Source of the DNA: G965215045 sp965215045
GTDB lineage: Bacteria; Pseudomonadota; Gammaproteobacteria; JABABF01
Assembly (NCBI GenBank): GCA_965215045.1
Contig: OZ244031.1
Span: forward strand, 1,488,001-1,552,000
Reading direction: 5' to 3'
DNA length: 64,000 nt
Position numbers and translations under genes: made by a program. Shown here one piece after another: positions 45,316 through 54,998 of the stretch. The number at the start of each line of letters is the position of its first letter. The stretch's first letter is position 1. The notes under the pieces are model-generated. The model did not search any database and was not told the DNA's origin. It worked only from the letters and a program-made list of their open reading frames with translations.

Positions 45316-46134
45316 TTGGTCGGCGCCATCAAGGTGGCCGGGGCGGCACCTTGCAGCGGCGGCTGGGCGGTGGTCAGCATGTCGGTGAGCAGCGGGATGT
45401 GCCGGATTTTTCTCTGCGCGGGTTTTACCGAGGTCTGCGCGCTTTCCTGGACAGTGCTCGCCGTCGAAGTGCCGATCGGTCTGCCCCCGACCATGGAGCG
45501 TGGCGGACGGGTCGCAGATCGCGAAGCGCGCGCCCTGCTGGGACGGCGGGCGCAGGTGGTGGCGGCACCCTCCCGCAGCGTGTTGCAGGCGCGCAACTTT
45601 GCCGAAGCCAGCCGCCTGTGCCAGACAGCGGGAGCGGAGGTGCCCGCCAAGCTGAGCCGGATGGCCTTCCACCTGTTTCCCTACATCCGGGAAGTTGACC
45701 AGTACATCAGCCCGCTGTTCCAGGAGCACATTTACGAGACGCATTCCGAACTCGCTTTCCTGGAGATGCGACGCCTCTTGCGGCCGCCCCCCCGAGTCCA
45801 CCCCGGACGCCAGCAGTGGCCTCCACCCCCCCGGGTCCGCCCCGGACGCCTGCGACTGCCTCCGCCCCGACGCACACACGACTCCCTCTTAGAGTATCCC
45901 CGGCATTGTCCCGAGGGTGCGGCGGAACGGTGCGCGTTGCTGCGCTCACAGAATTTTTCCAACACCTTCCTGGAACAGATGCATTTTCCGAAGGGCTTCG
46001 TGCGCGAGGCGGATTTCCTGGCCGCCTGCGCCGCCTGCTGGACGGCGCGCAGGATTTTTCGGCGCGAGGAGTATATGCTTCCCGAACTGCCGCCGGAAAA
46101 TGAGCAGGGCTTGCGCATGGAAAAACGCTACTGA
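45316..46134 (+). CDS. DUF429-family (predicted nuclease fold) protein, degenerate
   Basis: 272 residues beginning at a TTG, with the family pattern KVAGxxxCSGGWAVV at the start, AVEVPIGLPP, GGRVADREARALLGRRAQ, FHLFPYIREVDQYISP and ETHSELAFLEM. By my recollection the DUF429 core has Asp in VDGCxGGW and in VDVPIGL; here these are Ala and Glu. A Pro/Arg-rich stretch at about 155-190 (RPPPRVHPGRQQWPPPPRV) is encoded by an imperfect 36-bp duplication and has no counterpart in the family. It is likely a decaying or repurposed gene. Biological role unknown. Confidence 0.7.
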   Translation: MVGAIKVAGAAPCSGGWAVVSMSVSSGMCRIFLCAGFTEVCALSWTVLAVEVPIGLPPTMERGGRVADREARALLGRRAQVVAAPSRSVLQARNFAEASRLCQTAGAEVPAKLSRMAFHLFPYIREVDQYISPLFQEHIYETHSELAFLEMRRLLRPPPRVHPGRQQWPPPPRVRPGRLRLPPPRRTHDSLLEYPRHCPEGAAERCALLRSQNFSNTFLEQMHFPKGFVREADFLAACAACWTARRIFRREEYMLPELPPENEQGLRMEKRY

Positions 46135-46171
46135 GAGCAGCGGCGGCAGGATACGGCTATGATATGCGCCC

Positions 46172-46948
46172 ATGAACGTCCCATATCCTCAATCCCGCAA
46201 GCTGCTGGAAGGCAAAACCGTGATGGTGAGTGCCGCCGCCGGTGCCGGCATCGGTTTCGCCGCCGCCCTGCGCTGTGCGGAAGAGAGTGCAGAGGCGGTG
46301 CTCATCAGCGATATCCACGAAGCGCGGCTGGCCGGTGCGGCAGGGCAGATCAAGGAAAAGACCGGCACGGCACCGCACTTCCAGGCCTGTGATGTCCGCG
46401 ATGAGGAACAGGTGCAGACCCTGTTTGCCACCGCCGTGGAAAAGATGGGGCGCGTCGATGTGCTGATCAACAATGCCGGGCTGGGCGGCTCTGCGGCACT
46501 GGTGGACATGAGTGATGAGCAGTGGCACACGGTACTGGATGTGAGCCTGAACGGTGCCTTCCGCATGACCCGTGCCGGTTTGCGCCACATGCGCGAACGG
46601 GGTGCCGGCGTGATCGTCAACAACGCCTCGGTGCTGGGCTGGCGCGCCCAGAAAGAACAGGCGCACTACGCTGCCGCCAAGGCCGGGGTCATGGCCCTGA
46701 CCCGCTGTGCCGCCCTGGAGGCGGCCGAATACGGAGTGCGCGTCAATGCCGTCGCTCCCAGCATCGCCATGCACCCTTATCTGAACCGCGTCACCCCCGA
46801 CGAAGTGCTGCAGGAGCTGATCTCCAGGGAGGCCTTCGGGCGCGCGGCGGAACCCTGGGAGGTGGCCAACGTAATGGTGTTCCTGGCCTCCGAGTACTCC
46901 TCCTACATGACCGGCGAGGTGATTTCGGTCAGCAGCCAGCACCCCTGA
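46172..46948 (+). CDS. SDR-family oxidoreductase
   Basis: A short-chain dehydrogenase/reductase of 258 residues. Cofactor loop AAAGAGIGFAAA, acidic residue after strand 2 in LISDIHEARL (favours NAD(H)), DVRDEEQV, NNAG, catalytic Ser in NNASVLG and YAAAK. VRVNAVAPSIAMHPYLNRVT and LASEYSSYMTGEVISV are typical of the acetoacetyl-CoA-reductase/17-beta-HSD subgroup, including the steroid-pathway IpdF-like enzymes. Its partners are not identifiable from context. It is convergent with the LLM gene at 46.97 kb. Confidence 0.88.
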   Translation: MNVPYPQSRKLLEGKTVMVSAAAGAGIGFAAALRCAEESAEAVLISDIHEARLAGAAGQIKEKTGTAPHFQACDVRDEEQVQTLFATAVEKMGRVDVLINNAGLGGSAALVDMSDEQWHTVLDVSLNGAFRMTRAGLRHMRERGAGVIVNNASVLGWRAQKEQAHYAAAKAGVMALTRCAALEAAEYGVRVNAVAPSIAMHPYLNRVTPDEVLQELISREAFGRAAEPWEVANVMVFLASEYSSYMTGEVISVSSQHP

Positions 46949-46972
46949 ACGGGACGCTCGCCGGCGTCTGCT

Positions 46973-47968
46973 TCAGTCGGAGTCGGCGAAAATGTCTGCG
47001 GCAAAGGCCTGCCAGGTCGGATTCTGCTGCGCCGGTTCCGGCGACAGGCAGGTGATGATGTGCGTGTGAATGCCGCCCCTGGCACAGGCGCGGATCGTCT
47101 CCACGCAATAGTCCCGGTCGCCGACAATGGCAATATCCTGCAACAGTGCATCAGGCAGTGCCGCCGCCGTGCGCTCCCGGTCCTTGGCCGCCCAACCCGC
47201 GGCGATCTCCGCCGCCGCCTCCGGATAGCCGCACCACGCCAAGTAGCGATTGTAGACCTGGACGGCAAAATAGGAGGACAGGAAGTGTCGCACGCCCTCC
47301 AGGTAATCCTGCGGCCGGTCGCTGACGGCGACCTGGTAGCGGCACAGCACCTCCACCTCTTCGGGAGACTTGCCGCCGCGCCGGGCACCGATGGCGATGT
47401 GTTCCATGATCTTCGGCAGGGCCTGGCGCGGAAACAGGTTGAGGACCACCCCGTCACCGATTTCCGCGGCGAGTTCCAGCATCTCCGGCCTCAGGGCGGC
47501 GATGTACAGGGGCACCTGGAGCACGGGCTGGCGGTAGCCGTGGCTGCGCACCGTCTCACCCTCGAAGTTGCTTTTCTCGCCGGTGAACATGCTGCGCAGC
47601 AGGTGGACCGTCTCCCGCATACGCACCAGGGGTTGCTCCCGCGGCAGCCCGTGCCACCGGTCGACAATATTGTCGCTGGAAGTCCCCAGCCCCAGCACGA
47701 AACGACCCGGGGCGAGCGCATCCAGGGTGGCGGCCGAGGCGGCCAGCACCGCCGGGGTGCGCGTGTAAATGGGAACCACGGCAATGCCGATACGCACCCG
47801 TTGTGTGCGCACGGCGACCGCCGCCGCCAGGGTCAGGGCATCCGGGGCCCCGGTGTCGGCAAACCAGAGGTCATCGTAGCCATCCTGTTCGGCGCGAGAC
47901 GCCGTCTCCAGCAGTTCTTGTGCCGTTCCGGTGTAGGGGGCGAGAGTGAGTGCCCGGCGTTGCCGCAT
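46973..47968 (-). CDS. LLM-class (luciferase-like, F420/FMN-dependent) oxidoreductase
   Basis: 331 residues with the bacterial-luciferase TIM-barrel. AEQDGYDDLWFADTG and VRIGIAVVPIYTRTPAVLAASAATLDALAPGRFVLGLG are the signature strands for F420-dependent members. LVRMRETVHLLRSMFTGE and PLYIAALRPEMLELAAEIGDGVVLNLFP form the second half of the barrel. The reaction and substrate are unknown. Another LLM gene is at 56 kb. Confidence 0.85.
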   Translation of the reverse strand: MRQRRALTLAPYTGTAQELLETASRAEQDGYDDLWFADTGAPDALTLAAAVAVRTQRVRIGIAVVPIYTRTPAVLAASAATLDALAPGRFVLGLGTSSDNIVDRWHGLPREQPLVRMRETVHLLRSMFTGEKSNFEGETVRSHGYRQPVLQVPLYIAALRPEMLELAAEIGDGVVLNLFPRQALPKIMEHIAIGARRGGKSPEEVEVLCRYQVAVSDRPQDYLEGVRHFLSSYFAVQVYNRYLAWCGYPEAAAEIAAGWAAKDRERTAAALPDALLQDIAIVGDRDYCVETIRACARGGIHTHIITCLSPEPAQQNPTWQAFAADIFADSD

Positions 47969-48008
47969 CAGGAGTTCAGGGCATCATCCGCCGTGCGGCG
48001 GCCGCACC

Positions 48009-48047
48009 GCAAGGCTATGGCGCAAGGCTATGGCGCAAGGCTATAGC
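48009..48047. repeat. Three tandem copies of a 13-bp unit (GCAAGGCTATGGC)
   Basis: Two perfect copies and one with GCTATAGC. It lies between the LLM start (47968, minus) and the aldehyde dehydrogenase end (48079, minus), so it would be in the LLM leader. Function not apparent. Confidence 0.85.
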
Positions 48048-48078
48048 GATGTAGGCCCCAGCACCGGGCGGACACCGC

Positions 48079-49623
48079 TCAGGACAACCAGCGGCCAACC
48101 GGGGTTTTCTTCCAGAGAAACTCGGCGAACTTCTTCATGCCCTCCGCCCGTTGTTCGGAGTACGGAAAACCGGTCTGCAACTTGCCCTTGGGATTCCGGT
48201 CGTACACCAGGGGCTTCAACTGGCAGTAGCCGCGGATGCCAACCTCGCCGTTGACCAGGCCGACGCCGCTGTTGCGCACACCGCCGAAAGGCGCTGCCGG
48301 GATGCCGTACGTCACCGTCATATCGTTGAGACACACGCTGCCGGTGTGCATCTGCAGGGCCAGGTCGCGGGCGCGCTTCTTGTCGTTGGTCCAGACCGTG
48401 CCGCTGAGACCGTAGTCGGAATCGTTGGCCAGCCGGATGGCTTCCATCTCGTTTTTCACCTTCATCACGGCGACGACGGGGCCGAAGGTCTCATCGCGCA
48501 TGATCCGCATATCGTGATTGACATCGGTGATCACCGTCGGCAGGTAGTACAGTCCCTTTTGCTCCGGGTTGCGCTGGCCGCCGACCAACACCCGGGCGCC
48601 CTTCGACTCCGCATCCTGCACGTGGTCTTCGATGATCTCCATCTGCTTGTCCCAGAAGATCGCACCGACATCCTCTTCAAAGCCCAGTTCCGCACCCTGG
48701 CGCAATTGTTTGACCGCCTCCGTTACCTTTTCCAGAAATTCGTCGTAGATCTCCTCCATCACGTAGATCCGCTCGACGCCACAGCAGTAATGCCCGGAAT
48801 TCATGCAGGAGCCGACCACCGCCCCCTGCACGGCGCGCTCCAGGTTGGAGTCGGCGCAGACGATCATCGCATCCTTGCCGCCCAGTTCCAGGGTGCACGG
48901 GACCAGGCGTTCGGCGGCGGCCGCCCCGACCTTTCTGCCGGTGGCCACCGAACCGGTAAAGGAGACCTTGTCCACGCCCGCCTGGATCAGCTCGGCACCG
49001 GTCTGCCCGTCTCCTTGCAGCACTTGGTACACACCTTCAGGTAAACCCGCCTCCAAGAACAGCGTCTCCGTCAGCTTGGTGGAGAAAGGCGTCACCTCGG
49101 AGCCCTTGACCACCACCGTGTTGCCGGCCATCAGCGCCTGGCAACCCTGGTTGATCGCCAGCACGAAGGGACCGTTCCACGGGGTGATAATGCCGACCAC
49201 GCCCAGCGGCTGGTACACCCATTCGACGCGTTTCATGAAACGCAGCATGCCGTGCACCGGGACCTTCTTGGGCCGCAGAAATTTCTCCGCGTTCTTGGCG
49301 TAATAACACAGGCTGTCACAGGGCGAGAAGACTTCCATGGAAAACGCATCGGTGCGCGCCTTGCCGGTCTCGCTGACCACCATGTCGATAATCTCCTCCT
49401 GTTTTTCCAGGATGAGCAGGCGCAGCTTGTCCATGTACTTTGCACGCTCGGCAAAACTGAGCTTCGCCCAGGCGGGTTGCACCTCGCGCGCCTTGCGCAC
49501 CGCGGCCTCCACCTCTTCACGACTCGCGCAGATCAGCTCGCCACTGACCTCCATCGTCACCGGACTGCGCAATTCGAGTCGACGGTGCCCTTCACTGGTT
49601 TCCAACGGTTGATAGATTGACAT
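48079..49623 (-). CDS. NAD(P)-dependent aldehyde dehydrogenase
   Basis: 514 residues from ATG 49623 with a GGGGGA ribosome site; the longer open frame upstream lacks similarity. Key elements are the catalytic Asn in IITPWNGPF (150), FTGSVATGRKVG, general base Glu in LELGGKDA (246), nucleophile Cys in GHYCCGVER (280 or 281), and DETFGPVVAVMKV. It belongs to the large ALDH family; the long YKIHKPL-like C-terminus (LQTGFPYSEQRAEGMKKFAEF) resembles membrane-linked or fatty-aldehyde types, but the substrate is unknown. Confidence 0.9.
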   Translation of the reverse strand: MSIYQPLETSEGHRRLELRSPVTMEVSGELICASREEVEAAVRKAREVQPAWAKLSFAERAKYMDKLRLLILEKQEEIIDMVVSETGKARTDAFSMEVFSPCDSLCYYAKNAEKFLRPKKVPVHGMLRFMKRVEWVYQPLGVVGIITPWNGPFVLAINQGCQALMAGNTVVVKGSEVTPFSTKLTETLFLEAGLPEGVYQVLQGDGQTGAELIQAGVDKVSFTGSVATGRKVGAAAAERLVPCTLELGGKDAMIVCADSNLERAVQGAVVGSCMNSGHYCCGVERIYVMEEIYDEFLEKVTEAVKQLRQGAELGFEEDVGAIFWDKQMEIIEDHVQDAESKGARVLVGGQRNPEQKGLYYLPTVITDVNHDMRIMRDETFGPVVAVMKVKNEMEAIRLANDSDYGLSGTVWTNDKKRARDLALQMHTGSVCLNDMTVTYGIPAAPFGGVRNSGVGLVNGEVGIRGYCQLKPLVYDRNPKGKLQTGFPYSEQRAEGMKKFAEFLWKKTPVGRWLS

Positions 49624-49871
49624 AACGTCCCCCTGTGGGTGATTTGAGCGGGCAATGTAATACGGGGTGGCAGCAATGTCAAACCGGGGCACGGCAGTGC
49701 TCAACCCGGTGCCGGGCTCCCGGGTTTGCCGCGGGACTGCCCGTGTTTTCCGGGGTTGAGTTGCCGGGTTTTCCCATCCCGGGTGGGGGCGTGCAGCAAT
49801 CCCGTCGGGGATGCTTGCGGGCTGGAGATGCAAGCCCCCCGGGAGATAAGTGGGCGGGCGGACGGAAGTTG

Positions 49872-51380
49872 TCAGGCGGCGGGAGAAGCCAGTGCACCGC
49901 GCAGTGAATTGGCGTACGCCGCCTGGATGCGCAGCTCCAGGAATTGCCCCGGCAGTGCCTCTGCCTCCATGCCGGCGGGGGCCGGAAAGTTGACCACGCG
50001 ATTGTTCTCGGTGCGTCCCTGCCATTCCCCCGCACCGCGCTTGGCCGGGCCGCTGACCAGGACCCGCTGCCGGGTGCCGACCATCGCTTGGCCGATCGCA
50101 TCCGCCTGCTGCCGCAGCAGTGTCTGCAGACGCGCCAGCCGTTGTTTTTTCTCCGCCGCGGGAGTGGGGTCCGGCAGCGAGGCGGCGGGAGTGCCCGGGC
50201 GCGGGCTGTAGACAAAACTGAACGAGGCGTCGAAACCGACTTCCCGCACCAGTGCCAGGGTGTCTTCAAAGTCCTGCTCGTCCTCCCCCGGAAAACCGAC
50301 AATGAAATCCGAAGAGATGCTGATGTCCGGGCGCAGACGCTGGAGGCGGCTGATTTTCTGCTTGTATTCCGCCGCGGTGTGCCCGCGTTTCATCGCCGCC
50401 AGCACGCGGTCAGAGCCGCTTTGCACCGGCAGGTGCAGGTGTGCCGCCAACTTGGGTTCCTCCAGGTGCGCCTCGATCAGGCTGTCGCCGAACTCCACCG
50501 GGTGCGAAGTGGTGTAGCGAATGCGGCCGAGTTCTTCAATGCGTCCCAGGTGCAGGATCAACTCGGCCAGGTCGATGCGTTCGCCGTGCGCATTGCGTCC
50601 CCGCCAGGCATTGACATTCTGACCCAGCAGCGTGACCTCGCGCACACCCTGGGCGGTCAGCTGCAACACCTCCCGCAGGATATCCTCCAGCGGGCGGCTG
50701 ACCTCCTCGCCGCGGGTATACGGCACCACGCAGAAACTGCAGTAGCGGCTGCAGCCCTCCATGATCGAAACCCAGGCACTGGGCCCCGCGGCCCGCGGTG
50801 CCGGCAGGCGGTCGAATTTTTCGATTTCGGGAAAGCGGATGTCCACCACCGGTGCCTTGTGTTCCCGCAGTCGCGCCTGTTCCAGCATCTGCGGCAGGCG
50901 GTGCAGCGTCTGGGGACCGAAGACCAGGTCCACGCAGGGGGCGCGCCGGCCCAGCAGTTCCCCCTCCTGGCTGGCGACACAGCCGCCGACACCGATCAGC
51001 ATTCCCGGGTGCTTGTCCTTGAGTTGCTTCCAGCGTCCCAACTGGTGGAATACCTTTTCCTGGGCTTTCTCCCGGATCGAACAGGTATTCAAAAGCAGCA
51101 GCTCGGCATCTTCCGCCCGGGTGCTCTCGTGCATGCCGCAGTCCTGCTCCAGCAGGTCGCGCAGGCGCGCGGAGTCATACTCGTTCATCTGGCAGCCGTG
51201 TGTCTCTATGTAAAAGCCGCCTGTAGTCGGCGCAGTCGGCTCGCCCTGCTGCGGCGCGTCCTGCTGCGGCGCGTCTGCACCCGGCCCCACCCAGCGCAGC
51301 ACAGAATGCGCCCCGTTTCCTGTCGACCCGGTCATCCGGGCGGTCGCCTGCTGTTTATGCTGTTCATGCTGTTCATGCAT
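49872..51380 (-). CDS. miaB: tRNA-2-methylthio-N6-dimethylallyladenosine synthase
   Basis: A radical-SAM methylthiotransferase that adds the methylthio group to the product of MiaA on tRNA. MTTase domain Cys residues are in [11 protein letters not shown] (Cys63), [10 protein letters not shown] and [11 protein letters not shown]; the radical-SAM cluster is CSRYCSFC (near 215), and the C-terminal TRAM domain ends about 490. The N-terminus carries about 50 extra residues, low complexity and encoded by short tandem repeats: three copies of a 9-bp unit (TGTTCATGC on plus, about 51352-51378) and two perfect 15-bp copies (51246-51275). 502 residues overall versus about 440-470. Confidence 0.95.
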   Translation of the reverse strand: MHEQHEQHKQQATARMTGSTGNGAHSVLRWVGPGADAPQQDAPQQGEPTAPTTGGFYIETHGCQMNEYDSARLRDLLEQDCGMHESTRAEDAELLLLNTCSIREKAQEKVFHQLGRWKQLKDKHPGMLIGVGGCVASQEGELLGRRAPCVDLVFGPQTLHRLPQMLEQARLREHKAPVVDIRFPEIEKFDRLPAPRAAGPSAWVSIMEGCSRYCSFCVVPYTRGEEVSRPLEDILREVLQLTAQGVREVTLLGQNVNAWRGRNAHGERIDLAELILHLGRIEELGRIRYTTSHPVEFGDSLIEAHLEEPKLAAHLHLPVQSGSDRVLAAMKRGHTAAEYKQKISRLQRLRPDISISSDFIVGFPGEDEQDFEDTLALVREVGFDASFSFVYSPRPGTPAASLPDPTPAAEKKQRLARLQTLLRQQADAIGQAMVGTRQRVLVSGPAKRGAGEWQGRTENNRVVNFPAPAGMEAEALPGQFLELRIQAAYANSLRGALASPAA

Positions 51381-51600
51381 AGCTGAAGTTCGGGTTCTGC
51401 GGGCCGCACATCGCGACTGTAGATGGGGAGGGGGTGCTTATTGTAAACCGGCAATGCCCTGGATGCCCCGGATGTCCCGGCAGTCACCGAACTCGGCTAT
51501 ACTGGACCTTGAGCCGGCTATTCTGCACAACAGGGAGCATCCAGGACCGTAGTGCCGCAGAGGGGAAAACGGGGGGAGGCGAGCCATCGGGGACAGAGTA

Positions 51601-52545
51601 ATGAACAAGACGACAGAACCAGTAGTGACATTGTGTTTTCACGGTAGACACTTTGCCGACCATGCACTCGACGTGGAAGCGTTGCGGGAAATTTGCAGAT
51701 TTCAAGAGATGGTGAAGAAAACCGCCGAGCTTCTCTGGGAAAAGAACAATCCCGGCCATGCGAACCTCCCCTCCAATTTTCACAACTGCACGCGCTTGTG
51801 TTTGCATCCAGGTCGAATTGAAGAAGACAGTGCTTTAGTGCCTCTTTTTCGCACCGAGATAACACCCCGGGAAGAGGAAGCAGCTAACCAGCCCAGCGTT
51901 TTACAGGATGTCCGGGGCGAATATACGACATTGGATGAATCGGTTTCTTATATATACCAGGTGATCAGGCGTGTTAACAATAAGCAAACATTAGCCGATG
52001 CATATCCGCCAGAAATACTAAAGGATTATTCCCGTTTCGGTGAGAGTCTCTCTGAAGAGGGAGAATTATCATTTGCTCCCAGGGGTGAGACTATGGAGCG
52101 AGTGAACAGTGAAACCAGGGCACGGTTGGCTGAGTATGTCGCAGTTCCCCGCCAGGGAGCGGTAGATATTACAGGCGAGATATTGGGGGAAGATGTTCAG
52201 AATGGGCTTTTTCATATTTGGTATGATGAAAAAGCCAAGATTGCAGTTGAATTCACGGAGGAACAGCAATCAGATATAAGCACGGCCCTCAAAGAACATC
52301 GTTCACTGCACCTTAGAGTACTGGGCCAGGGAGAGTTCAATTCACAAGGGAATTTAGAAAAGATTATGCAGGTGGACATGCTTGATATTATTCCTGGCCA
52401 GAAACTGAAACCAAATCGTAATTCTCCTCATATTACAGATGTGATCCTTAATATTTTTAAAGATGTCCCGGATGAAGTATGGAAACAAATCCCATCGGAC
52501 CTTTCACACAACCACGATTATTATTTGCGTAATGATGAGCAATAA
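51601..52545 (+). CDS. Hypothetical protein preceding a PIN-domain gene
   Basis: 314 residues, not recognised. It has a short helical N-terminal region (DHALDVEALREICRFQEMVK), a central charged segment and a C-terminal half with beta-strand character (GAVDITGEILGEDVQNGLFHI), resembling OB-like or regulator folds, but no confident match. Base composition is clearly AT-richer than the genes around it (many AAT, AAA, ATA codons), pointing to acquisition. It overlaps the PIN gene by about 14 bases, so it may be the antitoxin, immunity or targeting partner. Confidence 0.65.
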   Translation: MNKTTEPVVTLCFHGRHFADHALDVEALREICRFQEMVKKTAELLWEKNNPGHANLPSNFHNCTRLCLHPGRIEEDSALVPLFRTEITPREEEAANQPSVLQDVRGEYTTLDESVSYIYQVIRRVNNKQTLADAYPPEILKDYSRFGESLSEEGELSFAPRGETMERVNSETRARLAEYVAVPRQGAVDITGEILGEDVQNGLFHIWYDEKAKIAVEFTEEQQSDISTALKEHRSLHLRVLGQGEFNSQGNLEKIMQVDMLDIIPGQKLKPNRNSPHITDVILNIFKDVPDEVWKQIPSDLSHNHDYYLRNDEQ

Positions 52546-52960
52546 TCCGAGGATAGTATTTGCTGATACTGCGTACTGGATTGCACTGATACATCAGGGC
52601 GACGATTGGCATAAAAAGGCATTGAAACTCAAGGATGAACTGCAGCAGAAGAAGACTAACCTTGTCACAACAGACGGAGTACTTTCAGAGGTTCTTTCTC
52701 GTTTTTCCAGGGGGACATTACGCCCCAAAGCTGCCGAGGCTGTACGTGAGATAATGAATGATCAGGGTGTTGAAATAATTCCTCAGACCCGTTACTGGTT
52801 CCTCAAAGGCTTGGCTCTGTACGAGAAAAGGTCAGATAAGAAATATAGTCTGCAGGACTGTATTTCCATGGAAATAATCAGGGCACGGTCGATTATTCAT
52901 GTCTTAACCAGTGACCGTGACTTTGAGCAGGAAAATTTTATTATTCTTATGAAAAAATAA
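52532..52960 (+). CDS. PIN-domain protein, VapC-like toxin candidate
   Basis: 142 residues starting at ATG 52532 (or 52535) inside the previous gene. VFADTAYWIALIHQGDDWHKKAL supplies the first PIN Asp (pattern hhxDTxxxxA), LVTTDGVLSEVLSR the Glu, DCISMEI the second Asp region (LQDCIS) and VLTSDRDFEQENF the last Asp. This is a Mg-dependent ribonuclease fold. Pairing with an overlapping upstream gene is typical of toxin-antitoxin loci, although the upstream gene is larger than usual antitoxins. AT-rich composition like its partner. Confidence 0.8.
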   Translation: MMSNNPRIVFADTAYWIALIHQGDDWHKKALKLKDELQQKKTNLVTTDGVLSEVLSRFSRGTLRPKAAEAVREIMNDQGVEIIPQTRYWFLKGLALYEKRSDKKYSLQDCISMEIIRARSIIHVLTSDRDFEQENFIILMKK

Positions 52961-53188
52961 AAATCATGGTGCCGCCGAAATAAGAACCGGGTACATATAC
53001 CGGCAATCTTTAAAAATACATGGCGCACCGCCCCTACTGCTGACAGGGCTGGCAGTGCGAGCTTGGGCCGCTTGGATATGGCCGGGACGCAGAGGTTTCC
53101 ATGCGGTCTTGTCGTGCGGGTTTGAGCGGGTTTTGAGCGGCGGGGGGTGTGCTAAAATCCTGCCTTTCACGGGAGTCGGTCCTTATCT

Positions 53189-53539
53189 ATGGCGTCTACG
53201 AGTCCTCTCAAAACCCTTTACCGCGTATTGTTTTACCAGCAGGGCAAGATGTACGAAGTGTACGTCCGCGGCCTTTTCCAAAGTGAACTGTACGGCTTCG
53301 TGGAGATCGAGGATTTTGTCTTCGGAGAGCGCGGTAGCGCGGTGGTGGACCCCACGGAAGAACGCCTGAAAAACGAGTTCGAGCACGTCGGGCGTGCGTT
53401 TATTCCGATGCACGCCGTGGTGCGCATCGACGAGGTCGAAAAAGGCGGGGCGGCGAAAATACGCGATGCGGGCGAAGCGGAGAGCAAGGTGTCCTACCTG
53501 CCGCTGCCACCGCTGCCGCCGGCGAACCGGAACGACTGA
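53189..53539 (+). CDS. DUF1820 family protein
   Basis: 116 residues. LYRVLFYQQGKMYEVYVRGL, SELYGFVEIEDFVFGERGS, VVDPTEERLKNEFEHVGRAF and IPMHAVVRIDEVEKGG match a short conserved proteobacterial family of unknown function. A TGTGCTAAAAT box 30 bases upstream resembles the hflK promoter box. It is convergent with the aminotransferase gene. Confidence 0.9.
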   Translation: MASTSPLKTLYRVLFYQQGKMYEVYVRGLFQSELYGFVEIEDFVFGERGSAVVDPTEERLKNEFEHVGRAFIPMHAVVRIDEVEKGGAAKIRDAGEAESKVSYLPLPPLPPANRND

Positions 53540-53547
53540 AGCCGGTC

Positions 53548-54843
53548 TTAGTCCGCGGCGTTCTGCCGCGGTTCCTGCAACAATTGCCGCGCGGTCGCCA
53601 GCCGCACGCAGCTGACAAACACATCCAGTGCATCTGCCAGTGCCTGTTCGGAGGGTGCCGAGGTGGGGGCGATCCGGATGTCGCGGTCTTCGGGGTCCTT
53701 GCCCAGCGGCCAGGTGGCACCCGCCGATGTCAATTGCAGGCCGATGTCCGCCGCCAGCCGCACCACTTCCCGTGCCAGTCCCGGACGGGTGCGAAACAGG
53801 ATGAAATATCCTCCCTGCGGTTTGCTCCAGTCGCCGAAGTCTGCGAGGTCTGCGCGCAGCCGCTCCAGGATGGCATGAAATTTCGGGCGCACGATGTCGG
53901 CGTGTGCGCGCATATGTCGGCGCAGGTTTTCCATGTCGCGCAGGAATCTCACATGCCGCAACTGGTTGACCTTGTCGGTGGCGACCTGGGTGTCGGCCAG
54001 GTGGCGGATGAATTCCTGCAGGTTGGACGGTGCGGTGCCCAGTGCGCATACCCCGGCACCGGCGAAGGTGATCTTGGAGCAGGAAGCAAACAGCAGTGCG
54101 TGGCCTTCCGTGCCCTGTTCGCGGCACAATTCCATCAGCGGCGGAACGTCCGGTGCTCCTTCTTCAAACTCGTGAAGGGTGTAGGCGTTGTCCCAGAAAA
54201 TGCGAAAGTCCGGTGCGGAAAACTGTCCCAGCCGGGCGATGGCCTGCACGGTCTCCGGGGAGTACACCGTGCCACAGGGATTGGAGAAGCGCGGCACGCA
54301 GAATATGCCCTTGGTGGCGGGGTCGCGCACGGCCTCTTCGACCTGCTGCATGTCGGGGCCCTGCGGGGTGATCGGCACCGGCAGCATCTCGATGCCCAGC
54401 GTCTCGCAGATGCTGAAATGGCGGTCGTAACCGGGCACGGGGCAGAGAAAGCGCACTTTGGGTTGTTGCTGCCAGGGTTTTGCACCGCCCAGGCCGTATA
54501 ACCAGGCGAACAGGATATTGAAGTACATGAGGCGCAGGCTGCTGGTGTCGCCGACGAAGCACTCTTCTTCGCGCACCTGCAGGATTTCCGCGAACAGGCG
54601 GCGCGCTTCCGGCAGTCCCTCCGCCGGCGGGCAGTAACTGCGGGTGTCGGTGCCGGTTTCACTGCGGTAGTCGCCGTCCAGGATGCCGTCCAGGGAAGCG
54701 GACAGTTCGCTTTGTGCCAGCCCGGGTTTGCCGCGGGCCAGGTTCAGTTGCAGTTTTTTGTCGCCCAGCTCCCGGTACGTGTCCAGGGCTTCCTTCTCGA
54801 GTGCCAGGAGTTCGCTGCGGGAGGCGTTTTGCAACCGGGGCAT
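53548..54843 (-). CDS. Class I/II aminotransferase (Aminotran_MocR-like)
   Basis: A PLP-dependent aminotransferase of 431 residues. LNLARGKPGLAQSEL at the N-terminus, DTSSLRLMYFNILFAWLYG, PRFSNPCGTVYSPE, FRIFWDNAYTLHEF and the PLP-lysine segment FASCSKITFAGAGVCALG follow in order. It belongs to the group annotated as aspartate or alanine-type aminotransferases with an unusual fold I variant. Substrate unknown. Confidence 0.88.
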   Translation of the reverse strand: MPRLQNASRSELLALEKEALDTYRELGDKKLQLNLARGKPGLAQSELSASLDGILDGDYRSETGTDTRSYCPPAEGLPEARRLFAEILQVREEECFVGDTSSLRLMYFNILFAWLYGLGGAKPWQQQPKVRFLCPVPGYDRHFSICETLGIEMLPVPITPQGPDMQQVEEAVRDPATKGIFCVPRFSNPCGTVYSPETVQAIARLGQFSAPDFRIFWDNAYTLHEFEEGAPDVPPLMELCREQGTEGHALLFASCSKITFAGAGVCALGTAPSNLQEFIRHLADTQVATDKVNQLRHVRFLRDMENLRRHMRAHADIVRPKFHAILERLRADLADFGDWSKPQGGYFILFRTRPGLAREVVRLAADIGLQLTSAGATWPLGKDPEDRDIRIAPTSAPSEQALADALDVFVSCVRLATARQLLQEPRQNAAD

Positions 54844-54998
54844 GGGCGGGGAGGGCGTGGCAATGCGAAGCCGGAATTATACTTGCGGGCTTACAACAGC
54901 CGCACACACGGGGCCGGGCACGGGCACTCCCACACCCTGTGCGCTCGCCGGGTGCGGGGTTACAATAGCCGCGTCTTCCACTCGCCGTTCCCGGACCG

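Noticed and set aside
49624..50025. N-terminal extension of the aldehyde dehydrogenase (frame open to 50025)
   Set aside because: No similarity, overlaps the miaB end region, and the internal ATG 49623 has a good ribosome site.
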